From NCBI GenBank assembly GCA_017303555.1, contig JAFLCN010000006.1, forward strand, positions 62,001 to 126,000: a stretch of DNA of 64,000 bases, given 5' to 3'. This document shows, piece by piece, positions 62,142-64,000 of the stretch. Within the stretch, counting starts at the first letter, position 1. Each line of letters opens with the position of its first letter. The notes beneath the pieces are model-generated. The model searched no databases, was not told where the DNA came from, and was given only the letters and a program-made list of their open reading frames with translations. Made by a program: the position numbers and the translations under genes. This DNA is from Planctomycetota bacterium (GTDB lineage Bacteria > Planctomycetota > Phycisphaerae > Phycisphaerales > UBA1924).

Positions 62142-63914
62142 ATGACGGAGCCCCCCTCGGTGCTGCGCCGATTGGCCGAGTCGTCGTTGGCGCTGCCTCT
62201 GCTCGTGCTGCTGTGCCTCGGGGCGTATCTGCCGGGGCTGTTCTCGATTCCGCCGATCGATCGGGATGAATCGCGGTTTGCGCAGGCGAGCCGGCAGATG
62301 TTCGAGAGCGTGGCGCTCCCGGCCTCGATGCAGGACGCGGCGATGCACGGGGGCGGGCTTGCGGTGCCGCAAGTCCAGAGCAGGCCCAGGCTGAACAAGC
62401 CGCCGCTGATCTATTGGTTGCAGACCGCAAGTGCCGCGGCAGGGACGGGCGGGAATCCGTTGCACGACGCGATCTGGATGTACCGCGTGCCGGGCGTGCT
62501 GTGCGCGATCGGCGCGGCAATCGCGACGTGGCGGCTCGCGCTGTTGATGTGCGCGGGAATGAAAGAGGCCCGGATAATCGCATGGATCGCCGGCGCGGGG
62601 CTGGCGGTCAGCCCGGTGGTCATCATCGATGCGCACCAGGCACGCGCGGATCAGTTGCTGCTGCTGACGGTGGTGCTCACGCAGTGGATGCTGTGGAAGA
62701 TCGCGAGCGGCGACCGGCGATTGGCGGTCGCGGCGGCGTTCTGGTTCTTCATCGCGCTCGGGGTGCTTGCCAAGGGGCCGATCACCCCGTTGATCGCTGC
62801 GTTCACGGCGCTTGCCTGGAGCGCTGCGAGGCGGGAATGGCGCTGGCTTTCGACGCTCCGTCCGGTGCTCGGACTCGGATTGATCGCGCTGGTTGTGGGT
62901 CCGTGGGTGTACGCGGTCGCGGCGCACGTGGGCTTTGAGAACTACTGGCGCACGATCTGGAACGAGACGGTCGGGCGGAGTGTGGAAGGGCAGGAAGGAC
63001 ACTGGGGGCCGCCCGGGTACCACCTGCTGCTGATGTTCTTTTTGCTGTGGCCGGTCTCGCTGGGCGCGCCGGGCGCGCTGGTGGTGTTCTGGAGGTGCAT
63101 GTGGCGCGAGAAGAGCGAGAGTGTGCGCGCGGGGCTCTGCCGCGCTTCGCGGGAACGGCCGCGGGATGCGTTCTTGCTCGCGTGGATCATTCCCGGATGG
63201 ATCATGTTCGAGCTTGTGAGCACGAAGCTGCCTCACTACACGCTGCCCCTGTTCCCGGCGCTCTGCATTCTGAGCAGCGCGTGGCTTGTGGAAGTTGCGA
63301 CGCGTGCGCGGGCCATCGGAGTTGGTGCGGCGCCGAGTGGGGCGTTCCTTCACTTGACGCGGTTCTGGTTCGGAACGGGCATGGTCGTGCTGTGCGCGAT
63401 CGGCGTGCTCTCGCTCTCGCCGTCGTGGTGGGGGATGCTGGGCTGGTGGAAGGGGGCCGATCCTGACCAGCCGTTGCCCCGGACGAATTGGGTGCTGATC
63501 GTGCCGATCGCGTTCATGCTGATGTGCATGTGGAAATCCGGACGCGAGCTCGCCGGGCTGCGCACGGCGGAGGCGATCGGGCTGGCGTGCTGCGCGGTTG
63601 TGATCGGATTCGGGTTGCTGCTGGGCGTGGTGGCGCCGAGCGCCTTGTCGCTCTCGACACGGATCGTCGCGGTCATCGAGCCCGCGCACGAGCCGATCTC
63701 GCTCGTCGGGTACGGCGAGGACAGCATGATCTTTCTGACGAGGGGAAAAGCGGTTCGGCGCAGCCTCGAAGATGCGGCGCCGGGCATCGTCGTTCAATCC
63801 GTGGCGCGAGAGACCGAGGCAGCACCCGGCGTGAAACTGCTGCGGGGGTTCAATATCGCCAAGGGACGGTGCGAATCCGTCACCGTGAGCCGGACCGCCG
63901 GAGGCGCGCGATGA
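62142..63914 (+). CDS. GT39/ArnT-like membrane glycosyltransferase
   Basis: 590 residues from the ATG at 62142. The first periplasmic loop has the family acidic motif PPIDRDESRFAQASRQMFES, then RPRLNKPPLIYWLQ. About 12 TM helices follow (GVLCAIGAAIATWRLALLMC, AVAAAFWFFIALGVLAKGPI, LLLMFFLLWPVSLG, LPHYTLPLFPALCILSSAWL), with a small soluble C-terminal domain. ArnT/PMT-type enzymes transfer a sugar from a lipid carrier to lipid A or proteins. Its acceptor is unknown. The TTG at 62112 is rejected in favour of the ATG. The stop overlaps truB (ATGA). Confidence 0.9.
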   Translation: MTEPPSVLRRLAESSLALPLLVLLCLGAYLPGLFSIPPIDRDESRFAQASRQMFESVALPASMQDAAMHGGGLAVPQVQSRPRLNKPPLIYWLQTASAAAGTGGNPLHDAIWMYRVPGVLCAIGAAIATWRLALLMCAGMKEARIIAWIAGAGLAVSPVVIIDAHQARADQLLLLTVVLTQWMLWKIASGDRRLAVAAAFWFFIALGVLAKGPITPLIAAFTALAWSAARREWRWLSTLRPVLGLGLIALVVGPWVYAVAAHVGFENYWRTIWNETVGRSVEGQEGHWGPPGYHLLLMFFLLWPVSLGAPGALVVFWRCMWREKSESVRAGLCRASRERPRDAFLLAWIIPGWIMFELVSTKLPHYTLPLFPALCILSSAWLVEVATRARAIGVGAAPSGAFLHLTRFWFGTGMVVLCAIGVLSLSPSWWGMLGWWKGADPDQPLPRTNWVLIVPIAFMLMCMWKSGRELAGLRTAEAIGLACCAVVIGFGLLLGVVAPSALSLSTRIVAVIEPAHEPISLVGYGEDSMIFLTRGKAVRRSLEDAAPGIVVQSVARETEAAPGVKLLRGFNIAKGRCESVTVSRTAGGAR

Positions 63915-64000
63915 GCGCGGACACGGCTTATGGCCCGAACCCCGCGCCAACACCGGCGGGCGTGCTCGTCATCGACAAGCAGCCGGGATTCACGTCGATG
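63911..64000 (+). CDS. truB: tRNA pseudouridine(55) synthase TruB, N-terminal fragment (cut by window edge)
   Basis: Only 30 codons are in the window. After a Pro/Ala-rich start the sequence GVLVIDKQPGFTS matches the conserved N-terminus of TruB (GVLVIDKPPGMTS). The ATG overlaps the stop of the glycosyltransferase gene by 4 bp. Confidence 0.8.
   Translation, partial: MSADTAYGPNPAPTPAGVLVIDKQPGFTSM

Overview
The window looks like a high-GC chromosome segment of a planctomycete, most likely from the Phycisphaerae/Phycisphaerales. This is inferred from the style of the genes, because no rRNA or ribosomal protein is present. The pointers are secreted proteins ending in paired dockerin-like calcium loops (DLNGDGLVDDADF type), pseudopilin-like proteins with FTLIELL or FTLLEVL N-termini, an RHS protein with a dockerin-like insert, small membrane proteins with CxxCGY...CxECG zinc ribbons, a degenerate PEP-CTERM-like tail, and M56/BlaI and ExbB/ExbD modules.

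Left part (1-23 kb). A divergent pair comes first: a membrane-anchored protein cut by the window edge, and a GbsR/MarR-type regulator overlapping thymidylate kinase. A lipoprotein, two paralogous secreted dockerin-type proteins and an RND efflux pump with its adaptor follow. Next are two tRNA-Arg genes, ychF, and a surface-protein stretch with two pseudopilin-like proteins, a Cys-rich secreted protein interrupted by an in-frame TGA, a membrane-anchored partner and a PD40 protein. The part closes with small unknown proteins, a FlaA1/CapD-like sugar-nucleotide dehydratase carrying an in-frame repeat insertion, and an RRM RNA-binding protein.

Middle (23-36 kb). A FIST protein and a NosL-like protein precede a type I restriction-modification island in the order hsdM, ImmA/IrrE-type peptidase, DUF4411-type PIN protein, hsdS, HipA-like kinase, HIRAN protein, hsdR. 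All seven genes are on the + strand and most overlap or nearly touch. Degenerate GGATTTCG-type repeat blocks flank the island. A protein with a nuclease-like C-terminal domain follows it.

Right part (36-64 kb). A BlaI repressor with two operator-like repeats in its own promoter region is followed by an M56 (BlaR1-like) membrane protease. Then come a large TPR protein, ExbB, ExbD, and a 1,239-residue protein combining a PD40 propeller, a TonB-like membrane segment (S-x3-H) and a terpenoid-cyclase-like toroid. After a CoA-binding protein and a CPA-type antiporter there is a six-gene minus-strand type II secretion operon (gspD, gspE, and gspC-, gspL-, gspM-like genes, plus a TPR lipoprotein). 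A 5'-truncated RHS gene with a HELTH zincin-like tip and an overlapping candidate immunity gene lies in a locally AT-richer patch. An IS3 orfA remnant, tRNA-Ser, a PAP2 phosphatase, a GT39-type glycosyltransferase and the start of truB complete the window.

Window-wide patterns. By eye the + strand is C-rich to about 22.6 kb and G-rich from about 31 kb whatever the gene direction, with a mosaic transition between. Two dispersed repeat families run through the window: CACAGAGG-type intergenic repeats, and a palindromic element of about 150-165 bp with GGATTCC/GGAATCC ends. Copies of the second family sit in frame inside two protein-coding genes.
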